Source: Erythroxylum novogranatense
Lineage: Eukaryota; Streptophyta; Magnoliopsida; Malpighiales; Erythroxylaceae
DNA length: 64,000 nucleotides
NCBI GenBank assembly: GCA_029891385.1
Contig: CM057224.1
Coordinates: 6,944,001 to 7,008,000 of the forward strand
Reading direction: 5' to 3'
A program made the position numbers and the translations under genes. Under the pieces are notes generated by a model that worked only from the letters and a program-made list of their open reading frames with translations, did no database searches and was not told where the DNA came from. Shown here in pieces: positions 1 through 11,214 of the stretch (position 1 is its first letter; every line of letters starts with the position of its first letter).

Positions 1-2337
1 CATGGAAAATGTGTTAGAATATGAATATTCCCGAACTGTTTTGCACATAACTTTTGATGTAGTGCTCGGAATTGAGCGCAGTCAGTGGCGTTGGATTCGT
101 ATGAGTGAGAGGAACATTTCTTGAGAAGGAAGTTTGGACAAATTCCTTCAAATTGATAGTGCGAATCAACCCGCAAATGAGCATGACATAAAGTAATAAT
201 GTAAGGGTAAAATGGTCAATTAACCATCATTAAATGAAACACAGATGGTGATGTCGTTTTGGCTTAGTAAAAGCCACGAAAGTGGCTGGAAATTTCCAGA
301 GAAAAGGAGAAGAGAAATAAGAAGAAAGAAGAAGAATGGAGAAGAGTTCGTATGGAGAAAGAAGAGGGAGAAGTTTAGTTTTAATTTTTCTACTTAATTC
401 TTCAAGCTTTTGGGATTTTTCCAAGAAGGAAAAGAGTGGAGAATGAAGAGAGCTTCTTCATGAGCCAAGAAAATTCGAATTTGGAGGAGAAAAGAGGTAA
501 GAGAAATTGTTCTACTTTGAGATTTTGATTAATTTTCGGTTTAGAATTATGACATATGAGATGGGTTTATGGATTGTGGAATTAATTTTGATGTATATGC
601 TTTAGGTTGGGTTTAATTTTGGATGAAAAATTGATTAAGGTTTAGGCTTAATTTTATGATTGAGAATTTTGAGATATTTTGGTGTAGAATTATAGGAAAT
701 ATGATGAATTGACGATATATGAAATCAATTTTGAAGAACTTGTATTTTGTGGTATTGAATTTGGATAAATTGGTTTAGGCCAATTTTAAGATTTGGGGAT
801 TTTTGAAATTGAGGATTTAGATGTCTTGGAATTAATGTGAATTGAGGAATTATGAGATTAATTTTGAAGAAATTATGTTTTATGAGATTGAATTCGAGTG
901 TCTTGGTTTAGGCCAATTTTGAAAATTGGGAATTTTCAAAATTGGAGATTGAAATAGCTTGAATGTAAATGGAATTGGTGAATTCCTAAGTTGATTGTGA
1001 AAATTAAGTATTTTCTGATGTGAAATTTGGATGATTATGGTTTTGGTTTTGGTATTTTGGAAGAGAGAGAAAAGCAAGGATCAATTGGAGCTTGAAATCA
1101 AGTTTCCGGCAATAATTCGAGGTGGGTAGCATATTTATATTTTGATTTGTGAGCAATATGCAATTTTTGAAAAATTAAAGAAAGTAATTTTGAAAAATAA
1201 AGAAAGCAAAAATGTGAAAATTTTGACAAGTTATTGTTTTATAAAGGTTTGAAATTCTGATTTCCGAATGTTTTATGAAAGATTTATATAAGTTTGAATT
1301 CATTGCTTTCAATGATTCGATAAACCGATAGAAATTTCTGAAAATGCATTTGTTGTGTATGCATTATTCAATTGTTGAATGTAATGAATGATAGACTGAA
1401 TAAATTGAGTGGTATGCATTTTTGGGGAAAAATTTTGAAGAAAAGTACGCAATTGAAAAGTGCCTTCGGGCAATCCGACTTTTCGTTTTCGATTATGTGT
1501 TATGTGGGTTTGGTAGGTCCTTGGTGAGTCGTATTGTCTCTATGTGTATAGCCTTCTCCGTGTCGCCCGCTAGGGCACGGAGTCTCGATTCGGACTCCTT
1601 CACGGCTATTTGGACCGCAATGCGGAAAGTGTAACGTTTCTATTCACGATCGCACAGGACCGCTATGCAGATCGTATGCGAAGACGTTCTGCTTGGACCG
1701 AACTGCACCATTTCGATGTGTTATATGTTTTGATTTGTTTATGTGTTCGCATTCATATTTATGAAAAATTCAAGAAGTATTCAAGGAGTTTTGAAAATGA
1801 GAAAAAGTGAGATTATTATGAAAAGTTTGAAAATATGAAAAAATGGGTTTGAGGAAATTGTTTGAAAAATTATAAAGTTTGAAAAAATTCGCCCTTTTGG
1901 CAAAAAGATTATTAAAAATGATTTCGGCTTATTTATCAGTTTATAAATGTGTTATCCACGAGCTTTGAGCCACCCCTTTCATCCCCATCTCCGTGTTTCG
2001 AGCGGGAGATCGGATGAAAGAATGTGAAGACATCAGTTTCGACATTTCTGTCAGTTAGATTTTGTGTAATTTGGATCTTTAGTATGAATATATTCATGAC
2101 TTGAGATAAGTTTGGGAAAAGTGTATTTGTGTATAAAGTTGAGTATCGGGAATGATTGAGAATATGTATGAAGAGTAAAATGTGATGAAAAAGACATTGA
2201 TTATGAGTTTTGGAAAGAAATTAGTAAGAAAGTGCTTGATGATCATTGTTTAGAAAGAAATTTATGCAAGAATGAGTTACTTGGAGTTTAAGTAAGTGTG
2301 AATTTCGAGGACGAAATTCTTTTAAGAGGGGGAGAAA
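1..2337 (+). mobile_element. Ty3/gypsy LTR-like leader and internal remnant ending in polypurine tract
   Basis: No protein is encoded here. The stretch looks like an LTR followed by a collapsed internal region. Around 230-330 there is a promoter-like segment followed by a purine-rich leader. At 1470-1700 there is a CG-richer block of short hairpins. At 2301-2337 the sequence reads like the C-terminal end of chromovirus polyproteins (EFRGRN-like) and then a purine run, immediately before the TG that opens the next LTR at 2338. Such an ending is typical of Tekay/Del chromoviruses, as is seen again at 5521-5558. The left boundary lies outside the window and the point where LTR becomes internal sequence is not visible. 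Family assignment is inference. Confidence 0.5.
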
Positions 2338-2938
2338 TGTTGGACCCCGAACCTTGAGTGACAATTTGACTATGATCAAGTGGATGAGTTGATTGAAATT
2401 AAGTTGAAGATCATGAAATAAAGAGAGAAAGTATGAAAATATGAAAAATTGTGTAATAGTTGACTTTCTGGCCTTTGAAGGTTGACTTTTGATTGAGGCA
2501 AAATTTGATAAAATGGTCTTCTGGAAACTTGTAGGTTATGTTAAGAGATTTTTGTGGACATAAAGTTTGTAATTTTTCGATATCGGGAGTGAAAGTTATG
2601 ATCAGTCAAAGTTTATGTTTGATCGGGTTTGACTTTTATATTGGTTGGAACTTTGACTGAGAAATTAACCTAGTTAGAGGTTAATTGAGCTTTGATGTCC
2701 TTCATGAAAATTGAAGGATTTGTTTTGATCTTTATTTCGATCTAAAGTATGCAATTTTTTGATCTCGGAATATTAAGTTATGATTTTTACAAGTTTGTAT
2801 AGAGGATAGTATCTTTGACCGGAAAATGGACTCCCGTAGGAGTCGAATTGAGTTTTATGTTCTTCTTGGAAGATTTAGAGCTTTCTTTAAGCTTTCTATA
2901 GAGACTAAGTTTGTCAAAATCGGAGTTCGGGATTAAAA
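2338..2938 (+). repeat. Left arm of 1.24-kb inverted repeat (start of a gypsy LTR)
   Basis: This arm begins TGTTGGACCCCGAACC directly after a polypurine tract, as the 5' end of a 3' LTR does. It is the near-exact reverse complement of 2984-3577, with only a handful of mismatches by eye, for example near 2480, 2660 and 2820-2835. A 45-nt spacer at 2939-2983, including an A12 run, separates the arms. The arm ends without any LTR 3' terminus, so it is a truncated LTR. Confidence 0.9.
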
Positions 2939-2983
2939 GTTATGAATTTTGGAAGTTTAGAGGAAAAAAAAAAAAGAGAAAAG

Positions 2984-3577
2984 TTTTAATCCCGAACTCC
3001 GATTTTGACAAACTTAGTCTCTATAGAAAGCTTAAAGAAAGCTCTAAATCTTCCAAGAAGAACATAAACTCAATTCGACTCCTACGGAGTCCATTTTCCC
3101 ATCAAAGATACTATCCTCTATACAAACTTGTAAAAATCATAACTTAATATTCCGAGATCAAAAAATTGCATACTTTAGATCGAAATAAAGATCAAAACAA
3201 ATCCTTCAATTTTCATGAAGGACATCAAAGCTCAATTAACCTCTAACTAGGTTAATTTCAGTCAAAGTTCCAACCAATATAAAAGTCAAACCCGATCAAA
3301 CATAAACTTTGACCGATCATAACTTTCACTCCCGATATCGAAAAATTACAAACTTTATGTCCACAAAATCTCTTAACATAACCTACAAGTTTCAGAAGAC
3401 CATTTTATCAAATTTTGCCTCAATCAAAAGTCAACCTTCAAAGGCCGTAAAGTCAACTATTACACAATTTTCATATTTTCATACTTTCTCTCTTTATTTC
3501 ATGATCTTCAACTTAATTTCAATCAACTCATCCACTTGATCATAGTCAAATTGTCACTCAAGGTTCGGGGTCCAACA
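2984..3577 (-). repeat. Right arm of 1.24-kb inverted repeat (same LTR start, inverted)
   Basis: This is the reverse-complement copy of 2338-2938. It ends in TCCAACA at 3577, that is, the TG terminus of the LTR read on the minus strand. The next base begins gypsy RNase H coding sequence on the plus strand with no linker. The junction therefore cuts the coding region of another element at its RNase H domain. Arm similarity by eye is around 97-98 percent. Confidence 0.9.
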
Positions 3578-5547
3578 TGACTACTGCACCGGTGTTAGGC
3601 ATTCCATTTGGGACTGGAGGCTTTGTGGTTTACAGTGATGCCTCGCATCAGGGATTGGGATGTGTATTGATGCAGCATGGGAGAGTTATAGCGTATGCCT
3701 CGAGACAGTTGAGGTCTCATGAGGTGAATTATCCAGTGCATGACTTGGAGTTAGCAGCAGTTGTATTTGCTCTGAAGATCTGGAGACATTATCTGTATGG
3801 TGAGACGTTCCAGATCTTCACTGATCATAAGAGTCTCAGATATCTATTGAGTCAGAGAGAGCTCAATCTGAGACAGAGGAGATGGATAGAGTTACTGAAG
3901 GACTATGACTGCACGATTGAGTATCATCCAGGGAAGGCCAATGTGGTGGCCGATGCACTGAGTAGGAGGTCGCATGGCAGTGTAGCTCAGGTTCAGGTTT
4001 CGAGGTTACTTGGTCTGATTCAGTTGAGAGCTCTTAATGTACAGATGGATTTGGGTTAGGATGGAGCTCTGATTGCTACTCTGAGGCTGAGGCCGATGTT
4101 GCATGATAGGATCCGGAGAGCTCAGGATCAAGACCCAGTGTTAGTGAGACTGATTGAGAGAGTCCAGGCAGGTACTGATTCAGAGTTTGAGTTGAGAGAT
4201 GGGACATTATGGATGGGACAGAGACTGTGTGTGCCTGATATTGATGAATTGAGACGTGAGATTCTGGAGGAGGCACATGTAGCTGCCTATGTTATGCATC
4301 CTGGTATGACCAAGATGTATCGTACTCTAAGACATCATTTCTGGTGGCCTGGTATGAAGAGGCAAGTGGCAGAGTATGTTTCCAGGTGTCTGATTTGCCA
4401 ACAGGTTAAGGCTGAACACCAGGCTCCAGTGGGTAAGTTGCATTCATTGCCCATTCCGGAGTGGAAATAGAAACGAATTATCATGGATTTTGTGATGGGA
4501 TTGCCTAGGACACCGAGGCAGCATGATGCTATCTGGGTCATAGTGGACCGATTGACTAAATCGGCTCACTTCTTACCAGTGAGGGAGAGTAATACTCTCG
4601 ATCAGTTAGCCCAGAAGTATGTGGCAGAGATTGTACGGTTGCATGGGGTTCCGTTGTCGATAGTCTCAGACAGGGATCCCAGGTTCACCTCGAGGTTCTA
4701 GAAGAGCCTATAGACTGTTATGGGTACGAGGTTGAACTTCAGTACTGCATTTCATCCTCAGACAGATGGACAGAGCGAGAGGACGATTAAGATTGTTGAG
4801 GATATGCTTCGAGCTTGTGTATTGGAATTTAGAGGATTATGGGATCAGTATTTGGCACTGATCGAGTTTGCATATAATAACCAGTATCAGAGTAGTATTG
4901 GGATGGCACCGTATGAGGCCTTGTATGGGAGACCGTGTCGATCGCCACTGTATTGGGATGAAGAGGGTATGAGATCGATTGAGGGTCCCGAGCTGATTTA
5001 GGACACAGTGGATAAGGTACAGTTGATCAGGAGTCGCATCAAGGCAGCTCAGGACAGACAGAAAGCTATGTGGATCAGCATCGACGAGAGATGGAGTACA
5101 GTATAGGTGATAGAGTGTTTCTCCGAGTGTCTCCTTGGAAAGGAGTACTAAGATTTGGCCGTAAGGGCAAGTTGAGCCCTCGGTATATCGGTCCGTATGA
5201 GATCCTTAAGAGGATAGGACCGTTGGCTTACAGATTGACGTTACCGAGTGAGATGTCCTAGATGCATGACGTGTTTCATGTTTGTATGCTCCGACGGTAC
5301 CGTTCAGACCTGACGCATGTGATTCCGGCTTAGGAGATTGAGGTAGCCAGTGATTTAGGAGCCGGTACAGATTATTGGATCACGGGTCAAGCAGTTACGA
5401 AACAGGGTGATTCCATTGGTGAAAGTCCTTTGGAAGAACCACTCTTCTGAGGAATCTACATGGGAAACTGAGGAGCATATGAGGAGTCAGTATCCTCATT
5501 TATTCGATCGAACAGGTATTAAATTTCGAGGACGAAATTTTTATTAG
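3578..5547 (+). pseudogene. Decayed Ty3/gypsy chromovirus pol 3' half (RNase H, integrase, chromodomain)
   Basis: Reading across breaks, the order is RNase H (3578-3975, [21 protein letters not shown], ending DALSRR), integrase zinc finger (about 4290-4410, HPGMTK, then CLICQQ), integrase core (4483-4980, first Asp in [11 protein letters not shown], second in VSDRDPRF, Glu-side motif HPQTDGQSERT) and a chromodomain-like tail (5350-5545, VKVLWKNHSSEESTWE). It ends FRGRNFY-stop just before the polypurine tract, as in Tekay-type chromoviruses. Seven in-frame stops (4057, 4468, 4699, 4711, 4999, 5259, 5331) are all TAG where CAG or TGG is expected. A one-base loss lies near 5061-5066 and another frame change near 5345-5360. 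Gag, protease and RT are missing, because the inverted repeat cuts the gene at 3577. It is not functional. Confidence 0.93.
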
Positions 5548-5558
5548 GAGGGGTGAAT
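5543..5558 (+). other. Polypurine tract of gypsy element
   Basis: ATTAGGAGGGGTGAAT lies directly between the polyprotein stop and the LTR start TGTAACATCCCG at 5559. This is the expected plus-strand priming site of an LTR retrotransposon. Confidence 0.75.
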
Positions 5559-8359
5559 TGTAACATCCCGCTACTGTTAGCAAGGGTATTATGGTAATAT
5601 TGGGTCAGACTGATAGGTTTCATTGCATTCACTGATTGAGCATGCTACTGGCCTCTAATTATAGAGGAACTGGTTTCTTGCATATGCATATATTCATAGG
5701 TACATGCATTCATGATTTTTCGGCATTTTTAATTGTGATTATGAATTGATTGGATTGTGAACTGGAGAATGACTGAACTGACTGAAATATGATCAATCGA
5801 GAAATTAGGAGTAATTGAGCTCGAATGATTGATTTAGAATAGTTTAAGAGTGATTGACAATTGATAGTGGCTTATAGGAAATTTTTTGGGAATTCGGGCA
5901 AAATGCCGGACGTAAATTTTCGAAAGGATCAATCGATCGATCAGATAAGATCTTGAAAGAATTGTCCAATGGCAATGGAAAAATTAGGGTTATACTGCTA
6001 GGAAATAAATATGTTGAGCCATTGAAACATTAAGATTGAAATTTGGACTGAGTTGGAGACCTTTGTCTATAAATAGCTAAGTTTGAATGTGGGAAATTAC
6101 CTAAGGCATTTCTTCTTCTCTCCTACGGTGATCTTCGATCTCTTCCATTGGTGAGGATTCTTCGATCTTTCTCTATGGTTTTCTTCTCATTATGCTAGCC
6201 TAACTGGTTTATTGTGATTGATGAAGGTTGAGAAGGATTTGGAGTGGGTTATCGTTGAGTTTGAAAGATTTTAGGGTTACGGTGATTTTTGAGAAATTTG
6301 TGGATTGATCTTCGATTGGTAAGTTTTAATGGCTTTAATGTTGTTATTACTGGTTGTTTGAGTGTTAATGGCATTTATTGGGTTAGATTGAGTAGATAGG
6401 GTGTTAAATGTTGAGTTTAAATAGCATAAATGGCGGAAAATCGGATCGGAGAAGACGAAGTCGCCCGCACGTCGCGACGTCTGCAGGTGGCCTCGCCGCG
6501 ACGAGCCATTGCATGCTCGCCGTGACGAGCGAACCCAGGCGCTGCAGCGAGCGGATGATTATCGCGCCGCGTCGAGGCGAAAGTGAACGTCGCGGCGAGG
6601 GAATTGGGAGCTGCACGCGGCATGAAGGCCATTCACGCCGTGATGAAGCGACCAAGCATACTGACGCGACGAGAGTCGCAAGGTTGCGGCGAAGGGGCTT
6701 TTCTGATTGGATTGAGTTTAGTCTATTGGGTATAACTTATGGTATAGACCTCCGATTGAGGTGATTCTCGATTCTTTATGATCTAGAGAAAGAGGTCTAC
6801 AATTGAGGATAATTATTAGAGTTAGAATTTAATTTAAGTGGTATTGATTTATCGAGATTAAGGTCAATTATAGTTCATAGTGCGACCTGAATATTGAATT
6901 GAGACAATTGGAGTTTTAACTGAGATTTTCAATAGAGGTTTTGACCTAATGGTTATGGAATTGCTATAGGGAACCGTTATAGGAAATATTGAATTGAGGA
7001 AATTGAACTGAATTTTAGGATTGGATCAATTATTGTCGATCAATTGAGCGAAGAGTTAGAATGGAGCACCAGAGTTCAAAATTAGGTTTTAGCGCCAGGG
7101 AAAATCGTGAACATGCATTGTACATAATTTCACTGAGACATATGCATTATTGAATCGTTTTATTGAGCACCTAGTAATGAGACTGTATTTTACTGTTATA
7201 GAGGCGCCGTTGGATCGTCATTTCACGGACATTGCTGGAACTTTCAGGCAGTAGCTCGGAAGTTACAGGTGAGTGACCTAGTTGGTTTCTCAAATTCCTA
7301 ACTGTTTAAATGCTCAATGTGAATTACTTGCCACTGTGAAATTGCATGATTACTTAAATGTACATGATTGAATGACATGTTTCTACTGTATGGGATTGGA
7401 CCACTGTATTGGATTGGATTACTGTATGATACTGAGGAATGTAATACTGGGCTTTTATAGCCGTACACTGTAGATTACTGAACACTGAATTACTGAACAC
7501 TGCATTGCATGCATAATTGCATGATCAGATAATGGAATGTGACCCAAGTTGCTATTATCACTGAAAAGAGCCTCGAGCTCGAACATCAGATCGACCGGAC
7601 CTCGAGCCCAGGGGAGAAATCTCGACGCGCCCCCATCGAATCTCGATGAGCACTTAGGCACAATACTGAATAACTGGAAAAGAGTCTCATATGCATTGTA
7701 GACACATGACTGATTGAATTGCAAATTGTTACATGCTACTGTGAACTGTTGCATAATACTATAAAGTGTGATATGATACTGTAAATGGTTATATGCTAGT
7801 GTAAATTGTTATTTGATATCGCAAACCGTTATGTATCATCGTAAATTGTTATGTAATACCGTTAATTGAATATTATCTTTGTCTTTGTCAGACGCAATTT
7901 GCGTAATGCATGATTTGAGTGAACCATCGATGATGGTTTTCACCGAGTTCGCAAACTCACCCAAAATTGCATCGTATTTTCAGTCTCATTAGAGTAGATT
8001 CCTAGCTCCGGAGATAGTCTTTTCCTATCGTGCGAGCGTGCTAGCAAGAGAAGCGATGGCACACAGGTCGGTCAGCTGGGTTGGATTTTTGAGGATGACT
8101 TAGGATAGATGCTTGTATCAGTTTCCTTTTTGGTTTTGTTTAGGGGACTGATAGTCTTGTCTATTCTGCTACTGGATGACTGTACCAGATGATTATTTTG
8201 GATTTTAAAAGTTACTGATTTCTGATATTTGGTTTTATTTATTGCGATGCCATGTGGATTATTAGTGGAATTTTCTAGTAGTGCACCTTTATCGTGGGAT
8301 ACGTGTCGGAGCGACCTTCGGGCGTCCCGATGTGTACCCTACGATGAGGGGGCGCTACA
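5559..8359 (+). mobile_element. 3' LTR of Tekay-like gypsy element, 2.8 kb
   Basis: The LTR starts TGTAACATCCCGC after the polypurine tract and ends GGGGGCGCTACA at 8359, giving TG...CA termini. It shares termini and internal blocks with the solo LTR at 40212-44031, for example the GAACCATCGATGATGG block near 7920 and the GGGCGTCCCG block near 8325. A CG-rich block sits at 6440-6690 and a hairpin cluster at 7565-7660. The partner 5' LTR is missing, so no target-site duplication can be checked. The short open frames inside it (for example 6404-6764, 7455-7754 and 8229-8478) have no recognisable protein content. Confidence 0.88.
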
Positions 8360-9242
8360 CAATGTACACAACCGTGTTGGACATTATAGAGACTTATTGA
8401 GTGTTTTATGTGGAAGACACACATGTTGGTTAGTAACACTACCGTATTGAATAGTGAGAAGGCTATATTGACAATCAATGCCTAATTTTGTGTATGTATT
8501 AGCTTTGTGTAGCGTTATATATTAATTTGAAGAATACAGTCACCAATATCCAATGTTGGTGACCTTGTATCTTGTTGGATTTGAATTCTGAATTTAAATA
8601 AACAAGATAAAGAAAGAGAGGAGGCGAGAAAAACATCAGAAGAAACCTTAAGATGGAAAAAAAGAAAAGAAAAAAACGAGGAACCCCCTTTAGAGCAAAA
8701 TTTCATCAATATAGAGTGAAGTCTTTGAAGATTTTAGGGATTTTAATCACATTATCCTTGATTTTTGGTTTTTCCTTTAGTTTTGATGTTTTGTTCAATA
8801 TTATGATGACCTAAACCCTTTCTAGTACTTGGATTAGATGAACCCTATAATGGATCTTATAATGACTTTGCTTTAATTTAATTTATTCTTTGATTTCATA
8901 TGATTATATTATGTGTTCTTATTTATTCTTGATCTAATATGGTTGGTATGTTGATTCATGTATGATTTTATGCAATTGAGATTGAGAAATTCAATGTATG
9001 AATAGATTTAGCATAATTGAAAGGAATTGAACGTAAAACTAGAGCTAGATCGATATAAATCTTGCTTGTATAAAGTTAGTTTCTTTGCTTTTTACCTTAA
9101 GGTCAATTAGTTCATTTATGAAATTATTATGGAAATTTATTTTTACATGATTTTCATTTGGTTACTGAATTTGAACACAACAGTGGGGGAGTTAAACTCA
9201 AGAGGTTTTTGTGTTTTTTGATAATTACTCAAGACTTGATAA
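8360..9242. other. Intergenic, no recognisable gene
   Basis: AT-rich sequence downstream of the gypsy LTR. I see no coding similarity, no second LTR and no clear terminal repeats. A purine-rich stretch lies at 8600-8690. The missing left end of the CACTA-like element that ends at 11214 could have been here, but I could not find it. Confidence 0.5.
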
Positions 9243-9840
9243 CGTTACAATTTGAGATTAAAATTCAACAATCATCAACATGTAGATAGTGTTCTGGATG
9301 GATTTCCATTCGAAATCAAAGATATCCTTGGAGAGAGAACCATATTGTTAAAAAGAAAGTATCGTGACGAGACTATCAAAGTAGAAGTTGATATGCCTAA
9401 TGTCAAAGTTGAAGAGGGTAATGAAGATGATGATAATACTGAATCCAATGCCCCACCTAGTGTTCCATTGGTTGTGACAATTTCTAAGGATAACAGTAGT
9501 AAGTTTTTGGAGATTGGTGTCACTGCTTTTCTTGATGATATCTCTATCGATAGCTTGGCAATTAAGGACTCGAATATTTCTGAAGATCAACTTGCGTATG
9601 AAGGCCCTAACTTTAAGTAAGTTCTGTGATATGAATTGCTTGATTTTAATATGAATTACCTGGTTTTAAGTAAGCTGCTTATGATATAGATTGCCTGAAA
9701 GTTTGCGATTATTGGCTTCTGCTAACGGCTTTTTGCTAATGCATTTCGGGTTTCGATTTGGCAGTGATTTGGATGAGAATTTGAAGAAGGCTTTCCATAA
9801 GTATCTTGAGAAGTGAAGGGTATTATTCATGGGAAGGTAG
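9243..9840 (+). pseudogene. MAM33/p32 (mitochondrial acidic glycoprotein) gene fragment
   Basis: The reading frame at 9252-9616 has no ATG and carries the family core: GFPFEIKDILGERTILL, then KVEVDMPNV, an acidic loop (EEGNEDDD), PLVVTISKD and DQLAYEGPNF. A GT...AG intron (9617-9764, 148 bp) follows. Exon 2 continues DLDENLKKAFHKYLE and then hits TGA at 9814-9816. A small shift there would read EVKGI, the expected continuation, so a frameshift is likely. The N-terminal transit peptide and the C-terminal helices of this roughly 200-250-residue family are absent. Intact members are trimeric acidic proteins of the mitochondrial matrix, related to yeast Mam33 and human C1QBP. The retained intron rules out a processed copy. 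It may be a fragment carried by the adjacent CACTA-like element. Confidence 0.8.
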
Positions 9841-9849
9841 CACATGGAA

Positions 9850-11214
9850 TTTGAAGATGATATGGTAGTCGGTTTTTGTCTCAATAATTTAGGAATTATT
9901 TTGGAATAACGATTTGGAGACATATGTTATTACTTTTATTATCGGTGTCTATGTGTTTATTATCTATGATTTGCTTATCTTTGATGAACAACAAAATATA
10001 TTTTGAAAAGTTAATTTTATAGTTATAAATTTGTTTCGCATTAGTTTACCATTTTATATAAGTTACACAAGATATATTAGTAATACTATTATAATAGCGT
10101 CAAGAAATGTTATCATAAATTCAATAATAACATTTTTAATATTGTTATTAAACAATAATCTAGAGCATTTTAGAAGTGTTACTGAAACTCATATTCACAA
10201 CATTTGACGGATGTAAAAATAATAATTTATAACAGTTTATGAATGTTATGGTTAACTAATTTATATGGTTTATAAAATGTAACATAAAATAAATTGTTAT
10301 TAATAAATATCATAATAGACTCAACAATAGCATTTTAGTAATGTTGCAAAAACACTTTTATATCATTTTGAAGTTAATATATAACAGTTCAAAATTGTTA
10401 CAAATAGCTAATTAATAATATTTATAAAATATAATATAAAATCATTTGTGGTTATCAATAAATGTTATAATAAACTCAACAAGAACATTCTATCAATGTC
10501 ATGGAAAACTTATCTATAACATTTTTAAAATGTTGCAAAATTCATATCTATTACATGTTAATGATGTTGCAAAAATTAATAGATAATGATTCAAAATGTT
10601 ACAAATAGCTAATTAATAATATTTATAAAATATAATATAAAATCATTTGTAGCTATCAATAAATGCTATAATAAACTTAACAACAACATTCTATCAATGT
10701 CATGAAAACTTATCTATAACATTTTAAAATGTTACAAAATTCATATATACTACATGTTAATGAAGTTGCAAAAGTTAATATATAACAGTTCAAAATGTTA
10801 CAAATAGCTAACTAATAACATTTATAAAATATAATATAAAATCATTTGTAACTATCAATAAATGCTATAATAAACTTAACATCAACATTCTATCAATGTG
10901 ATGAAAACTTATCTATAACATTTTTAAAATGTTATAAAATTCATATCTACTACATGTGAATGATGTTGCAAAAATTAATATATAACAATGTCAAAATGTT
11001 ACAAATAGTTAATTAATAACATTTATAAAATATAATATAAAATTATTTGTAACTATCAATAAATGATATATTAAACTCGACAATAACATGTCAAAGCTAT
11101 TACTAAAGCATCTTATCTTTAGTAATATGGGTCATCATAAGATAGTCATTAGTGTTACTATTCATATTTAATAACACTTATCACATGTTACCGTATGTCA
11201 TTTTTGTTGTAGTG
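9850..11214 (-). mobile_element. Non-autonomous CACTA-like transposon end
   Basis: On the minus strand the terminus at 11214 reads CACTACAACAAAAATGAC, the usual form of plant CACTA (En/Spm-type) ends, which begin CACTA and are followed by a 3-bp duplication (here possibly TCA, 11215-11217). Inside it lies the expected dense subterminal repetition: many copies of TGTTAC/GTAACA-like words and an array of roughly 200-bp units. No transposase is present and the opposite terminus was not found, so the left limit given is arbitrary. The MAM33 fragment at 9243-9840 may lie within the same element. Confidence 0.6.
10245..11100. repeat. Tandem array of about 200-bp AT-rich units
   Basis: Units can be aligned on the word CAAATAGCTAATTAATAA at 10401, 10602, 10801 and 11002, giving spacings of 201, 199 and 201 bp. 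A shorter, more diverged unit starts near 10250. Each unit also contains ATTTATAAAATATAATATAA and TTCTATCAATGT. The array lies in the subterminal region of the CACTA-like element. Confidence 0.85.

Noticed and set aside
6404..6764. Overlapping open frames on both strands in the CG-rich LTR block
   Set aside because: Low stop density there comes from local GC content. No known domain, and the block lies inside an LTR.
10245..11100. Repeat array considered as CRISPR-like or centromeric satellite
   Set aside because: Units are contiguous 200-bp tandem copies without spacers, in plant nuclear DNA, with only about five units beside a CACTA terminus.
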